Assembly (NCBI RefSeq): GCF_009817885.1
Contig: NZ_CP041764.1
Coordinates: 3,472,001-3,536,000 of the forward strand
Length of the DNA stretch: 64,000 bases
Direction of reading: 5' to 3'
Source: Serratia rhizosphaerae
GTDB lineage: Bacteria > Pseudomonadota > Gammaproteobacteria > Enterobacterales > Enterobacteriaceae
Part shown: positions 9,545 to 18,212 of the stretch, piece by piece
Position numbering within the stretch: the stretch's first letter is position 1
How the letters are laid out: each line of letters starts with the position of its first letter
Position numbers and translations under genes: made by a program
The notes under the pieces: model-generated
Database searches by the model: none
Told to the model about the DNA's origin: nothing
What the model saw: the letters and a program-made list of their open reading frames with translations, nothing else

Positions 9545-10548
9545 ACCTCGGCAGCTCGCCGCTTCGTCGCCGTCATTGGGCCGCCAGCCTGTGGCCATTA
9601 CTGTTGCTGCTGCTGGCGCTGGCGACCGGTGCGCAGCTGGTGTGGCACTATTGGCCGCAAATTATGCTGCAGAGCGTGGCGTGGCAGAAAACGCTGAACC
9701 AGCAGCTGGCGTCGCTGTTGCAGCAGGTGAAAGCCGATCCGCAGCGCGCCGGAATCACGCTGATGCTGTTCAGCCTGAGCTACGGCGTGCTGCACGCGCT
9801 GGGGCCGGGCCACGGTAAAGTGGTGATCTCGACCTATCTGGCGACGCATCCGACGCGGCTGAAAAGCAGCCTGAAACTGACCTTTGCCGCTTCTTTGCTG
9901 CAGGGGTTGGTGGCGGTGGCGTTGGTGGCGCTGCTGCTGGGCGTGCTGCAGCTGTCATCGCGTCAACTGCACCAAAGCAGCTTCTGGCTGGAGCAGGGCA
10001 GTTACCTGCTGGTGGTGCTGCTGGGCGCACTGCTGAGCTGGCGGGCGCTGCGCCTTCTGGCCGCCGCGCTGAAGCTGGCGCCGGCGTTGCGTATCCAGCG
10101 TCTGCAGCCGCTGGCCGACGATCACGTGCACAGCGCGCATTGCGGCTGCGGACACCGTCATTTACCCAGCGACAGCGAACTGCAGGCCGGCAGCGACTGG
10201 CGCACGCGGGCGGCGATTGTTCTGGCGATGGGCATCCGACCCTGTTCCGGCGCGATTCTGGTGCTGCTGTTTTCCAAGGTGCTGGGCGTGTTTGCCTGGG
10301 GCGTGGCGTCGGCGCTGGCGATGGCGCTGGGCACATCGCTGACCATTTCGCTGCTGGCGCTGTTTGTGCATTACGGCCGCCGGCTGGCGGAACGCATCAG
10401 CGTGTCGCGCGCGTCGGCAAACTGGCAGGCGGTGGCGTGGGGATCGCTGGCGTTGCTTGGCGGGTTGTTGTTGCTGTTTGCCGGGGTATTGCTTTACGCC
10501 AGCGCGCAGCCGGAGTTCAGCGGCGGGGTGCGGCCTTTCTCGCGTTAA
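9535..10548 (+). CDS. NicO-family metal permease, ZevB-like
   Basis: This 337-residue membrane protein belongs to the nickel/cobalt transporter family (RcnA, ZevB). The signature GPGHGKVVISTYL is present around residues 88-100, and a second conserved block AMGIRPCSGAILVLLF lies near residue 230. Between them is a short cytoplasmic loop rich in His and Cys (DHVHSAHCGCGHRH), a likely metal-handling segment. It overlaps the DUF1007 gene, the arrangement of H. influenzae zevAB. Many automatic annotations call this family nickel/cobalt efflux; the Zur-like box argues for zinc. Direction of transport cannot be read from the sequence. Confidence 0.82.
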   Translation: MSLNLGSSPLRRRHWAASLWPLLLLLLALATGAQLVWHYWPQIMLQSVAWQKTLNQQLASLLQQVKADPQRAGITLMLFSLSYGVLHALGPGHGKVVISTYLATHPTRLKSSLKLTFAASLLQGLVAVALVALLLGVLQLSSRQLHQSSFWLEQGSYLLVVLLGALLSWRALRLLAAALKLAPALRIQRLQPLADDHVHSAHCGCGHRHLPSDSELQAGSDWRTRAAIVLAMGIRPCSGAILVLLFSKVLGVFAWGVASALAMALGTSLTISLLALFVHYGRRLAERISVSRASANWQAVAWGSLALLGGLLLLFAGVLLYASAQPEFSGGVRPFSR

Positions 10549-10563
10549 GGCGGAATAGATACG

Positions 10564-10593
10564 ACAAAGGCGAGGCCTAAGCCTCGCCTTTGT
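10564..10593. terminator. Bidirectional terminator between zevB-like gene and suhB
   Basis: ACAAAGGCGAGGC and GCCTCGCCTTTGT form a perfect 13-bp stem around the loop CTAA, between convergent genes. Confidence 0.8.
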
Positions 10594-10609
10594 TTGCTGG
10601 CGGGTCTGA

Positions 10610-11413
10610 TTAACGCTTCAGCGCTTCGCTCAGTTCTTCACGCATGGTGCCCAGCAGCGCTTTGACGACGCGTGGGTTGCCGGCGACCACATTGCCGGAG
10701 CTGAAGGAGTTATGACCGCCGACGAAGTCGGTGACCACGCCGCCGGCTTCACGCACCAGCAGCTCGCCTGCGGCGAAATCCCACGGCTTGAGGCCGATCT
10801 CGAAGAAACCGTCAACGCGGCCGGCGGCAACATAGGCCAGATCCAGCGCGGCGGAACCGGTACGGCGGAAGTCGGCGCACTGGGTGAACAGTTTACCGAT
10901 CAGATTGATGTAAGCCGGCGCGTGCTGTTTCGCCTTGAACGGGAAACCGGTGGCCAGAATGGTGCCGTCGAGGTCTTTGGCGCTGGTGCCGCGCAGACGG
11001 TAACCGTTGAGCTGTGCGCCCTGGCCGCGGGTTGCGGTGAACAGTTCGTTGCGCATTGGATCGTAAACCACCGCCACTTCGGTGCGGCCTTTGATGCGCA
11101 CGGCGATAGAAACGGAGAAGTGTGGGAAGCGTTTGATAAAGTTGGCGGTGCCATCCAGTGGATCGATCACCCATTGTACATCGCGATCTTCGCCAATCAG
11201 CTCGCCGCGTTCTTCACTGATGATAGTGTGTTGCGGGTAAGACTTGCGGATGACGTCGATGATCAGATGCTCTGCATCGCGATCGACGTTAGTGACGAAA
11301 TCGTTACTCCCTTTTTGGCTCGCTTCAACAGCGTCCGGAGTTTCGTAGTTTTTGGCAATCAGGTTACCGGCCTTACGCGCAGCGCGCACGGCGATAGTCA
11401 GCATCGGATGCAT
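10610..11413 (-). CDS. suhB: Inositol-1-monophosphatase / Nus factor SuhB
   Basis: This 267-residue Mg2+-dependent phosphatase of the IMPase family is, in E. coli, also part of the rRNA antitermination complex. Metal-binding motifs are intact: EERGE, DPLDGTANF and WDFAAGELLVREAGG. Length is identical to E. coli SuhB. It is divergent from trmJ, the conserved enterobacterial arrangement. Confidence 0.96.
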   Translation of the reverse strand: MHPMLTIAVRAARKAGNLIAKNYETPDAVEASQKGSNDFVTNVDRDAEHLIIDVIRKSYPQHTIISEERGELIGEDRDVQWVIDPLDGTANFIKRFPHFSVSIAVRIKGRTEVAVVYDPMRNELFTATRGQGAQLNGYRLRGTSAKDLDGTILATGFPFKAKQHAPAYINLIGKLFTQCADFRRTGSAALDLAYVAAGRVDGFFEIGLKPWDFAAGELLVREAGGVVTDFVGGHNSFSSGNVVAGNPRVVKALLGTMREELSEALKR

Positions 11414-11584
11414 GGGTATCTTCCACTAGGATGTTAAAGAACAGGAAACGGCGCGGAGTATAGCAGGTGTTCTGTGAAATGCCTAACCTCTTCACGGGTT
11501 AAATTGCAGACGGGCGTAACGCGCATGCCATTAATCCCTCTCCTGTGATAGGATGTTGCGATTTCCGACACGCTCAGAGTTTGT

Positions 11585-12310
11585 ATGCTGCACAATATCC
11601 GCATTGTTCTGGTTGAAACCTCTCATACCGGCAATATGGGCTCAACGGCCCGGGCCATGAAAACCATGGGTTTAACCAACCTTTATCTGGTCAATCCGCT
11701 GGTAAAACCTGATTCTCAGGCCATCGCGCTGGCCGCCGGCGCCAGCGATGTTATCGGCAACGCCACCATTGTTGACACTTTTGACGAAGCGATCGCCGGC
11801 TGCGGCCTGGTGGTGGGCACCAGCGCGCGCTCCCGCACCTTGCCCTGGCCGATGCTTGAACCGCGCGAATGCGGCGTGCAGGCGGTGAAAGAGGGCGAGC
11901 AGGCGCCGGTAGCGCTGGTGTTTGGCCGTGAACGTGTCGGCCTGACCAACGATGAACTGCAAAAGTGCCATTACCACGTGGCGATCCCGGCCAACCCGGA
12001 TTACAGCTCGCTGAACCTGGCGATGGCGGTGCAGATCCTGGCCTATGAGGTGCGCGTTGCCTACCTCGACCGCCAGCAGGCGGAAGCGCCGGCGCAGCAG
12101 GAAGAAGAAGCTTACCCGCTGGTGGATGACCTTGAGCGTTTCTATCAGCATCTGGAACAGACGCTGCAGCGCAGCGGGTTTATTCGCCCGACGCATCCGG
12201 GGCAGGTGATGAGTCGCCTGCGCCGTCTGTTTACCCGCGCCCGCCCGGAAGCGCAGGAGCTGAATATTCTGCGCGGCATGCTGACGTCGATAGATAAGTT
12301 GGGCAAATAA
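11585..12310 (+). CDS. trmJ: tRNA (cytidine/uridine-2'-O-)-methyltransferase TrmJ
   Basis: This 241-residue SPOUT-class enzyme methylates the 2'-O of C32 and U32 in tRNA anticodon loops. The knotted SAM-binding region is visible in LVFGRERVGLTNDEL and IPANPDYSSLNLAMAVQ, and the N-terminal ETSHTGNMGSTARAMKTMG is typical. It is slightly shorter than E. coli TrmJ (246), with the difference near residue 180. It lies just upstream of the isc operon, as in E. coli. Confidence 0.96.
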   Translation: MLHNIRIVLVETSHTGNMGSTARAMKTMGLTNLYLVNPLVKPDSQAIALAAGASDVIGNATIVDTFDEAIAGCGLVVGTSARSRTLPWPMLEPRECGVQAVKEGEQAPVALVFGRERVGLTNDELQKCHYHVAIPANPDYSSLNLAMAVQILAYEVRVAYLDRQQAEAPAQQEEEAYPLVDDLERFYQHLEQTLQRSGFIRPTHPGQVMSRLRRLFTRARPEAQELNILRGMLTSIDKLGK

Positions 12311-12353
12311 TTGAAAAATAAGTATTCGTTATGCTTTATTACAAAACGTGCTA

Positions 12354-12378
12354 ATACCTGAGTGAATTACTCGGTTAA
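12354..12378. promoter_or_regulatory. Type 1 IscR-binding site A
   Basis: The 25-bp stretch beginning ATACCTGAGTGAATTACTCG matches the type 1 IscR consensus at about 22 of 25 positions. [2Fe-2S]-IscR binding here represses the isc operon in E. coli. It directly abuts site B. Confidence 0.75.
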
Positions 12379-12403
12379 ATAGTTGACTGAATTACTCGGG
12401 AAT
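12379..12403. promoter_or_regulatory. Type 1 IscR-binding site B overlapping the isc promoter
   Basis: The 25-bp stretch beginning ATAGTTGACTGAATTACTCG matches the type 1 IscR consensus at about 23 of 25 positions. It contains a likely -35 element, TTGACT (12383-12388), so bound IscR would block RNA polymerase. The iscR ATG is about 45 bases downstream. Confidence 0.8.
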
Positions 12404-12446
12404 GTCAGACTTTCCGCCATGTTTGACCAACAGGTAACCATTGACT

Positions 12447-12941
12447 ATGAGACTGACATCCAAAGGCCGTTATGCCGTAACCGCTATGCTTGACGTGGCA
12501 TTGCACTCCCAGGAAGGGCCCGTACCATTGGCTGATATTTCAGAGCGGCAAGGAATTTCGCTCTCTTATCTGGAGCAATTATTTTCCCGTCTGCGCAAGA
12601 ACGGTTTGGTAGCCAGCGTGCGCGGCCCGGGTGGCGGTTATCTGCTGGGTAAAGACGCCGGCGAGATTGCCGTCGGCGCGGTGATTACCGCCGTTGATGA
12701 GTCGGTCGACGCGACCCGCTGCCAGGGGAAAGAAGGCTGCCAGGGCGGCGATCGCTGCCTGACGCACACCCTGTGGCGCGACCTGAGCGAGCGCATCAGC
12801 GGTTTCCTGAACAGTATTACGCTGGCTGAATTGGTCAATAATCAGGAAGTGCTGGATGTTGCCGACCGTCAGAATAATGACACGCGTCGTTCCGCCAACG
12901 GCCGCCAGGAAGAGACGATCAACGTTAATCTGCGCGCATAA
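12447..12941 (+). CDS. iscR: Fe-S cluster assembly transcriptional regulator IscR
   Basis: This 164-residue Rrf2-family winged-helix regulator senses Fe-S status. Cluster ligands Cys92, Cys98 and Cys104 (RCQGKEGCQGGDRC) and His107 are all present. The reading frame extends two codons upstream to a TTG, but the ATG giving MRLTSKGRYAVTAML matches E. coli. It is the first gene of an eight-gene isc operon with two upstream IscR boxes, so autorepression is expected. Confidence 0.97.
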   Translation: MRLTSKGRYAVTAMLDVALHSQEGPVPLADISERQGISLSYLEQLFSRLRKNGLVASVRGPGGGYLLGKDAGEIAVGAVITAVDESVDATRCQGKEGCQGGDRCLTHTLWRDLSERISGFLNSITLAELVNNQEVLDVADRQNNDTRRSANGRQEETINVNLRA

Positions 12942-13000
12942 GCAGCTGACGAATACTTGAGCATTTTGTTTTTGGAAGTGATGTACGGAGCACAAGAGCA

Positions 13001-14215
13001 ATGAAATTACCGATTTATCTGGATTATTCAGCAACGACGCCGGTTGATCCGCGCGTTGCTGAAAAAATGATGCAGTTTTTGACCCTGGACGGCACCTTCG
13101 GTAACCCGGCTTCCCGTTCCCACCGTTTCGGTTGGCAGGCAGAGGAAGCGGTGGATATCGCCCGCAATCAGATTGCTGAACTGGTGGGCGCCGATCCGCG
13201 TGAAATCGTGTTTACTTCCGGGGCGACCGAATCCGACAACCTGGCGATTAAAGGCGCTGCCAATTTCTATCAGAAAAAAGGCAAGCACATTATCACCAGC
13301 AAAACCGAACACAAAGCCGTGCTGGACACCTGCCGTCAGCTGGAGCGCGAAGGGTTTGAAGTCACCTACCTGGCGCCGCAGAGCAACGGCATTATCGACC
13401 TCAAAGAGCTTGAGGCGGCGATGCGCGATGACACCATTCTGGTGTCCATCATGCACGTGAACAACGAAATCGGCGTGGTGCAGGATATCGCCACCATCGG
13501 CGAAATGTGCCGCGCGCGCGGCATCATCTACCACGTGGACGCGACCCAGAGCGTGGGCAAACTGCCTATCGATCTGAGCCAGCTGAAAGTGGACCTGATG
13601 TCCTTCTCCGGTCACAAGATTTACGGGCCTAAAGGCATCGGCGCGCTGTACGTACGCCGTAAGCCGCGCATCCGTATCGAAGCGCAGATCCACGGCGGCG
13701 GCCACGAGCGCGGCATGCGTTCCGGCACCCTGCCTGTGCACCAGATCGTCGGCATGGGCGAAGCGTACCGTATCGCCAAAGAAGAGATGGACAGCGAGAT
13801 GGCGCGCCTGCGCACGCTGCGCGACCGTCTGTGGAACGGCGTGAAGGATATGGAAGAAGTATACCTGAACGGCGACCTGGAGCAGGGCGCGCCGAACATC
13901 CTGAACGTCAGCTTCAACTATGTTGAAGGCGAATCGCTGATTATGGCGCTGAAAGACCTGGCCGTCTCCTCCGGTTCTGCCTGTACCTCCGCCAGCCTGG
14001 AGCCCTCCTACGTGCTGCGTGCGCTGGGAATGAGCGATGAATTGGCGCACAGTTCGATCCGTTTCTCGCTGGGGCGTTTCACCACCGAAGAAGAGATCGA
14101 CTACACCATCGAGCTGGTTCGCAAGTCTATCGGCCGTCTGCGCGACCTTTCTCCGCTGTGGGAAATGTTCAAGCAGGGCGTGGATATCAACAGCATCGAA
14201 TGGGCACATCATTAA
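13001..14215 (+). CDS. iscS: Cysteine desulfurase IscS
   Basis: This 404-residue PLP enzyme converts cysteine to alanine and delivers persulfide sulfur to IscU, TusA, ThiI and others. The PLP lysine lies in SFSGHKIYGPKG and the mobile-loop catalytic Cys in VSSGSACTSASLEP. Length equals E. coli IscS. The 59-bp gap after iscR is where RyhB-dependent control acts in E. coli; that was not tested here. Confidence 0.98.
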   Translation: MKLPIYLDYSATTPVDPRVAEKMMQFLTLDGTFGNPASRSHRFGWQAEEAVDIARNQIAELVGADPREIVFTSGATESDNLAIKGAANFYQKKGKHIITSKTEHKAVLDTCRQLEREGFEVTYLAPQSNGIIDLKELEAAMRDDTILVSIMHVNNEIGVVQDIATIGEMCRARGIIYHVDATQSVGKLPIDLSQLKVDLMSFSGHKIYGPKGIGALYVRRKPRIRIEAQIHGGGHERGMRSGTLPVHQIVGMGEAYRIAKEEMDSEMARLRTLRDRLWNGVKDMEEVYLNGDLEQGAPNILNVSFNYVEGESLIMALKDLAVSSGSACTSASLEPSYVLRALGMSDELAHSSIRFSLGRFTTEEEIDYTIELVRKSIGRLRDLSPLWEMFKQGVDINSIEWAHH

Positions 14216-14239
14216 TTCTCAGGATTCAGGAGCAAGGTC

Positions 14240-14626
14240 ATGGCTTACAGCGAAAAAGTAATCGATCACTACGAAAACCCGCGTAACGTGGGTTCTTTCG
14301 ACAATGAAGACCCGAGCGTCGGCAGCGGCATGGTCGGCGCACCGGCCTGCGGCGACGTGATGAAGCTGCAGATCAAGGTGAACGACGCCGGCATCATCGA
14401 AGATGCGCGTTTCAAAACCTACGGCTGCGGCTCCGCCATCGCCTCCAGTTCGCTGGTGACCGAATGGATGAAGGGCAAGTCGCTGGACCAGGCGGAAGCG
14501 ATTAAAAACACCCAAATTGCTGAAGAGCTGGAACTGCCGCCGGTAAAAATCCACTGCTCTATCCTGGCGGAAGACGCGATCAAAGCGGCGATTGCTGATT
14601 ATAAAAGCAAGCACGACGCCAAGTAA
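14240..14626 (+). CDS. iscU: Fe-S cluster scaffold protein IscU
   Basis: This 128-residue scaffold assembles [2Fe-2S] clusters using sulfur from IscS. Cluster ligands Cys37 (GAPACGD), Cys63 (YGCGSA) and the Cys of KIHCSILAE are present. The HscA recognition motif LPPVK is also present, consistent with downstream hscA and hscB. Confidence 0.98.
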   Translation: MAYSEKVIDHYENPRNVGSFDNEDPSVGSGMVGAPACGDVMKLQIKVNDAGIIEDARFKTYGCGSAIASSSLVTEWMKGKSLDQAEAIKNTQIAEELELPPVKIHCSILAEDAIKAAIADYKSKHDAK

Positions 14627-14635
14627 GTTCAGTGT

Positions 14636-14666
14636 AGGGGCGTAGCATGTTGCATGCTGCGCCCGC
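14636..14666 (+). repeat. Hairpin between iscU and iscA
   Basis: GGGGCGTAGCATG and GCATGCTGCGCCC can pair, with one G-U, into a stem of about 12 bp in the unusually long 130-bp iscU-iscA gap. It could be a REP-like repeat or an RNA processing site that alters the ratio of distal to proximal isc products. Only one copy was noticed in the window. Confidence 0.45.
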
Positions 14667-14756
14667 GTTTATTGGGACGATGTCTGTTGTCCCGGGGCCG
14701 GTTCGCTCCCCGACGCCGGTTTGCAAGATGCAGGGGATATTGAGTGTGAGGTTGTT

Positions 14757-15080
14757 ATGTCGATTACTATGAGCGACAGCGCTGCGCAACGCGTTCAGGC
14801 GTTCCTGAATAACCGCGGTAAAGGTCTCGGCCTGCGTCTTGGGGTTCGCACCTCCGGCTGTTCCGGGATGGCGTACGTGTTGGAATTTGTTGACGAAGTC
14901 AATGACGACGACATGATCTTCGAAGACAAAGGCGTTAAGGTGATCATTGACGGCAAAAGCCTGGTCTACCTTGACGGCACCGAACTTGATTTCGTTAAGG
15001 AAGGCCTGAACGAAGGCTTCAAGTTCAACAACCCGAATGTCTCAAGCGAGTGCGGCTGCGGCGAAAGTTTCAACGTCTGA
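14757..15080 (+). CDS. iscA: Fe-S assembly protein IscA (A-type carrier)
   Basis: This 107-residue A-type carrier binds iron or Fe-S clusters and passes them to apoproteins. Conserved Cys35 (TSGCSGMAY), Cys99 and Cys101 (ECGCGES) are present. The reading frame opens earlier at 14721, but MSITMSDSAAQRV from 14757 matches the E. coli start and length exactly. Confidence 0.97.
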   Translation: MSITMSDSAAQRVQAFLNNRGKGLGLRLGVRTSGCSGMAYVLEFVDEVNDDDMIFEDKGVKVIIDGKSLVYLDGTELDFVKEGLNEGFKFNNPNVSSECGCGESFNV

Positions 15081-15181
15081 TAGCCCGTCGTGTTCCTCCG
15101 CAGAGGCTTTGCGGAAGGATGAGATGCCCCCGCACGGCGCGGGGGGACCCGAAACCCTCACGATAACGCCCAGAGCACGCT

Positions 15182-15700
15182 ATGGATTACTTTACTTTAT
15201 TCGGGCTGCCAGTTCGCTATCCCGTGGACGGCAGCCTGCTTGCATCCCGCTTTCAGGATCTGCAACGTCAATTCCATCCCGATCGTTTTGCCAGCCAGCC
15301 GGAACGCGAACGCCTGATGGCGCTGCAGCAGGCGGCGACCATTAACGAAGCCTACCAGACCCTGAAGCACCCGTTAAAACGCGCCGAGTATATGCTATCG
15401 TTGCACGGCTTTGATCTGGGTAATGAACAACATACCCTGCGTGATACGGCGTTCCTGATGGAACAGCTGGAGCTGCGTGAAGAGCTTGACGGCATTGAAC
15501 GCAAAGCGGATGACGCCGCGCTGGCCGCCTTTGGCGAACGCCTCGCCGCCGCCGTCAGACAGCGCAGCGCCCAGATGGTGCAGCAGTTGGACAGCGAACA
15601 GTGGACCGACGCCGCCGATACCGTGCGCAAACTGCGCTTTTTGGACAAACTCCAGCAACAGGTTGAACAACTCGAAGAAAAACTGCTGGGTTTTGAGTGA
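15182..15700 (+). CDS. hscB: Co-chaperone HscB
   Basis: This 172-residue J-domain protein brings IscU to HscA and stimulates its ATPase. The HPD motif is at residues 32-34 (FHPDRF), and a C-terminal helical domain for IscU contact follows. The 100-bp gap from iscA holds two GC-rich imperfect hairpins (around 15,093-15,117 and 15,127-15,147) of unknown effect. Confidence 0.96.
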   Translation: MDYFTLFGLPVRYPVDGSLLASRFQDLQRQFHPDRFASQPERERLMALQQAATINEAYQTLKHPLKRAEYMLSLHGFDLGNEQHTLRDTAFLMEQLELREELDGIERKADDAALAAFGERLAAAVRQRSAQMVQQLDSEQWTDAADTVRKLRFLDKLQQQVEQLEEKLLGFE

Positions 15701-15724
15701 TTTTTTTAATTCTGGAAGCTCAAC

Positions 15725-17575
15725 ATGGCCTTATTACAAATCAGTGAGCCCGGGTTAAGCGCCGCGCCACATCAGCGCCGTCTGGCGGCCGGCATCGATC
15801 TGGGCACCACCAACTCGCTGGTCGCCACGGTGCGCAGCGGGCAGGCTGAAACGCTGCCCGATGCCGAAGGGCGTCATCTGCTGCCGTCGGTGGTGCACTA
15901 TGGCGAGCAGGCCGTGCAGGTCGGCGCCGCCGCGCGCGCGCAGGCGGCGCAGGATCCGGCCAACACCATCAGCTCGGTCAAACGCATGATGGGCCGCTCC
16001 CTGGCTGACGTACAGCAACGCTATCCGAACCTGCCTTACCAATTCCAGGCCAGCGACAACGGCCTGCCGATGATTGCCACCTCCGCCGGGCTGCTTAACC
16101 CGGTCAGCGTGTCCGCCGATATCCTCAAGACTCTGTCTGCCCGGGCGCAGCAGGCGCTGGAGGGTGAACTGGACGGCGTGGTGATCACCGTGCCCGCTTA
16201 TTTTGATGACGCGCAGCGTCAGGGCACCAAAGACGCCGCGCGTCTGGCGGGCCTGCACGTGCTGCGCCTGCTGAACGAACCGACCGCTGCGGCCATCGCC
16301 TACGGGCTGGATTCCGGGCAGGAAGGCACCATTGCCGTGTACGACCTGGGCGGCGGTACCTTTGATATCTCTATTTTGCGCCTCAGCCGCGGCGTCTTCG
16401 AAGTGCTGGCCACCGGCGGTGACTCCGCACTGGGCGGCGATGACTTCGACCACCTGCTGGCCGACTGGCTGCGCGAGCAGGCCGGCGTGGCCGACCGCAG
16501 CGATCACGGCCTGCAGCGTCAGCTGCTGGACGCCGCCATCCAGGCTAAAATCGCGCTGAGCGACGCCGAGTCCGTGACGGTGGACGTTGCCGGCTGGCAG
16601 GGTGAGGTCACGCGTGAACAGTTCAACAGCCTGATCGCCACGCTGGTCAAACGCACGCTGATGGCCTGCCGCCGCGCGCTGAAAGACGCCGGCGTCAGCG
16701 CGGAAGAGGTGCTGGAAGTGGTGATGGTGGGCGGTTCGACCCGCGTGCCGCTGGTGCGCGAGCAGGTCGGCGCCTTCTTTGGCCGCACGCCGCTGACGTC
16801 GATTGACCCCGATAAAGTGGTCGCCATCGGCGCCGCCGTGCAGGCTGACATCCTGGTGGGCAACAAGCCGGACAGCGAAATGCTGCTGCTGGACGTGATC
16901 CCGCTGTCGCTGGGGCTGGAAACCATGGGCGGTCTGGTGGAGAAGGTGATTCCGCGCAACACCACCATTCCGGTGGCGCGCGCGCAGGAGTTCACCACCT
17001 TTAAAGACGGCCAGAGCGCGATGATGATTCACGTGCTGCAGGGCGAACGCGAACTGGTGCAGGACTGCCGTTCGCTGGCCCGCTTTACGCTGCGCGGCCT
17101 GCCGCCGCTGCCGGCGGGCGGGGCGCATATCCGCGTCACCTTCCAGGTGGATGCGGACGGCCTGCTGAGCGTGACCGCGATGGAAAAATCCACCGGCGTT
17201 GAGGCGTCGATTCAGGTGAAGCCGTCCTACGGTCTGTCGGATGACGAGATCGCCGGGATGATCAAAGATTCGATGGCCCATGCGCAGAGCGACGTCGGTG
17301 CGCGCATGCTGGCAGAGCAGCGGGTGGAAGCCGCACGCGTGCTGGAAAGCCTGCAGGGCGCGCTGGCGAGCGATGCGGCGTTGCTGAGCGAAGAAGAGCG
17401 CCAGGCGATCGACGCTGCCATGGCCGCCTTGCAACAGGCGGTACAGGGCGATCGGCCGGCGGCCATTGAAGCCGCAATAAAAACATTAGATGCGACTACG
17501 CAAGATTTTGCCGCGCGCCGTATGGATGCCTCCATCCGACGGGCGCTGGCTGGCCATTCTGTGGATGAGGTTTAA
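15725..17575 (+). CDS. hscA: Hsp70-type chaperone HscA
   Basis: This 616-residue specialised Hsp70 recognises the LPPVK motif of IscU and promotes cluster transfer. The ATPase signatures are intact: GIDLGTTNSLV, the phosphate-2 motif YDLGGGTFDISILR and VVMVGGSTRVPLVRE. The substrate-binding domain follows from about residue 390. A long open frame on the opposite strand is a codon-bias shadow. The fdx start follows two bases after its stop. Confidence 0.97.
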   Translation: MALLQISEPGLSAAPHQRRLAAGIDLGTTNSLVATVRSGQAETLPDAEGRHLLPSVVHYGEQAVQVGAAARAQAAQDPANTISSVKRMMGRSLADVQQRYPNLPYQFQASDNGLPMIATSAGLLNPVSVSADILKTLSARAQQALEGELDGVVITVPAYFDDAQRQGTKDAARLAGLHVLRLLNEPTAAAIAYGLDSGQEGTIAVYDLGGGTFDISILRLSRGVFEVLATGGDSALGGDDFDHLLADWLREQAGVADRSDHGLQRQLLDAAIQAKIALSDAESVTVDVAGWQGEVTREQFNSLIATLVKRTLMACRRALKDAGVSAEEVLEVVMVGGSTRVPLVREQVGAFFGRTPLTSIDPDKVVAIGAAVQADILVGNKPDSEMLLLDVIPLSLGLETMGGLVEKVIPRNTTIPVARAQEFTTFKDGQSAMMIHVLQGERELVQDCRSLARFTLRGLPPLPAGGAHIRVTFQVDADGLLSVTAMEKSTGVEASIQVKPSYGLSDDEIAGMIKDSMAHAQSDVGARMLAEQRVEAARVLESLQGALASDAALLSEEERQAIDAAMAALQQAVQGDRPAAIEAAIKTLDATTQDFAARRMDASIRRALAGHSVDEV

Positions 17576-17577
17576 CC

Positions 17578-17913
17578 ATGCCTAAAGTTGTTTTCCTGCC
17601 CCATCAGGACTTATGCCCGGAAGGGGCGGTATTGGACGCGGAACAAGGGGAAACCATCCTCGATGTTGCGCTGCGTAACGGTATCGATATCGAGCACGCC
17701 TGTGAAAAATCCTGCGCCTGCACCACCTGCCACTGTATCGTGCGTGAAGGTTTTGACTCGCTGGATGAAAGCTGCGAGCTGGAAGACGATATGCTGGACA
17801 AAGCCTGGGGGCTGGAGCCGGAAAGCCGTCTGAGCTGCCAGGCGCGCGTCGCGGACGACGATCTGGTGGTGGAGATGCCGCGCTATACCGTTAACCACGC
17901 GCGCGAGCACTAA
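17578..17913 (+). CDS. fdx: [2Fe-2S] ferredoxin of the isc system
   Basis: This 111-residue adrenodoxin-type ferredoxin supplies electrons during Fe-S cluster assembly. Ligands Cys42, Cys48 and Cys51 (ACEKSCACTTCHC) and the fourth Cys in RLSCQARV are present. Tight coupling to hscA (2-bp gap) indicates translation in one operon. Confidence 0.97.
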   Translation: MPKVVFLPHQDLCPEGAVLDAEQGETILDVALRNGIDIEHACEKSCACTTCHCIVREGFDSLDESCELEDDMLDKAWGLEPESRLSCQARVADDDLVVEMPRYTVNHAREH

Positions 17914-17945
17914 TTGTTAGCCGCCATCCTGAACGGGAGATCATA

Positions 17946-18146
17946 ATGGGACTCAAGTGGACCGACAGCCGCGAGATCGGCGAAGCACTGTACGATGCCT
18001 ATCCGGACACCGATCCGAAAACCGTGCGTTTTACCGATATGCATCAGTGGATCTGCGAGCTGGAAGAGTTTGATGACGATCCGCAGGCTTCCAACGAGAA
18101 AATACTGGAAGCGATTTTGCTGGTCTGGTTAGATGAAGCAGACTAG
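17946..18146 (+). CDS. iscX: Fe-S assembly protein IscX
   Basis: This 66-residue acidic protein binds IscS and iron and is thought to tune the rate of cluster synthesis. The sequence GLKWTDSREIGEALYDAYPD is typical and the length matches E. coli IscX (YfhJ). It is the last isc gene; a terminator-like hairpin and an ERIC element separate it from pepB. Confidence 0.97.
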   Translation: MGLKWTDSREIGEALYDAYPDTDPKTVRFTDMHQWICELEEFDDDPQASNEKILEAILLVWLDEAD

Positions 18147-18159
18147 CGACTAATAGCGT

Positions 18160-18190
18160 AACGGGCTGCCATGGGCGGCCCGTTTATTTT
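18160..18190 (+). terminator. Terminator of the isc operon
   Basis: AACGGGCTGCC and GGCGGCCCGTT pair (one G-U) around ATG, followed by TATTTT, 13 bases after the iscX stop. Confidence 0.75.
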
Positions 18191-18212
18191 GTATCCGACC
18201 GATAAAAACGTA

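Noticed and set aside
15755..17434. 559-codon open frame antisense to hscA
   Set aside because: Its translation is rich in His, Gln, Arg and Ala with no domain, as expected for the complement of GC-rich Serratia codons; hscA is certain. Similar long antisense frames over nadE, glyA, iscS, guaB, guaA, rhs and xseA were dropped for the same reason.
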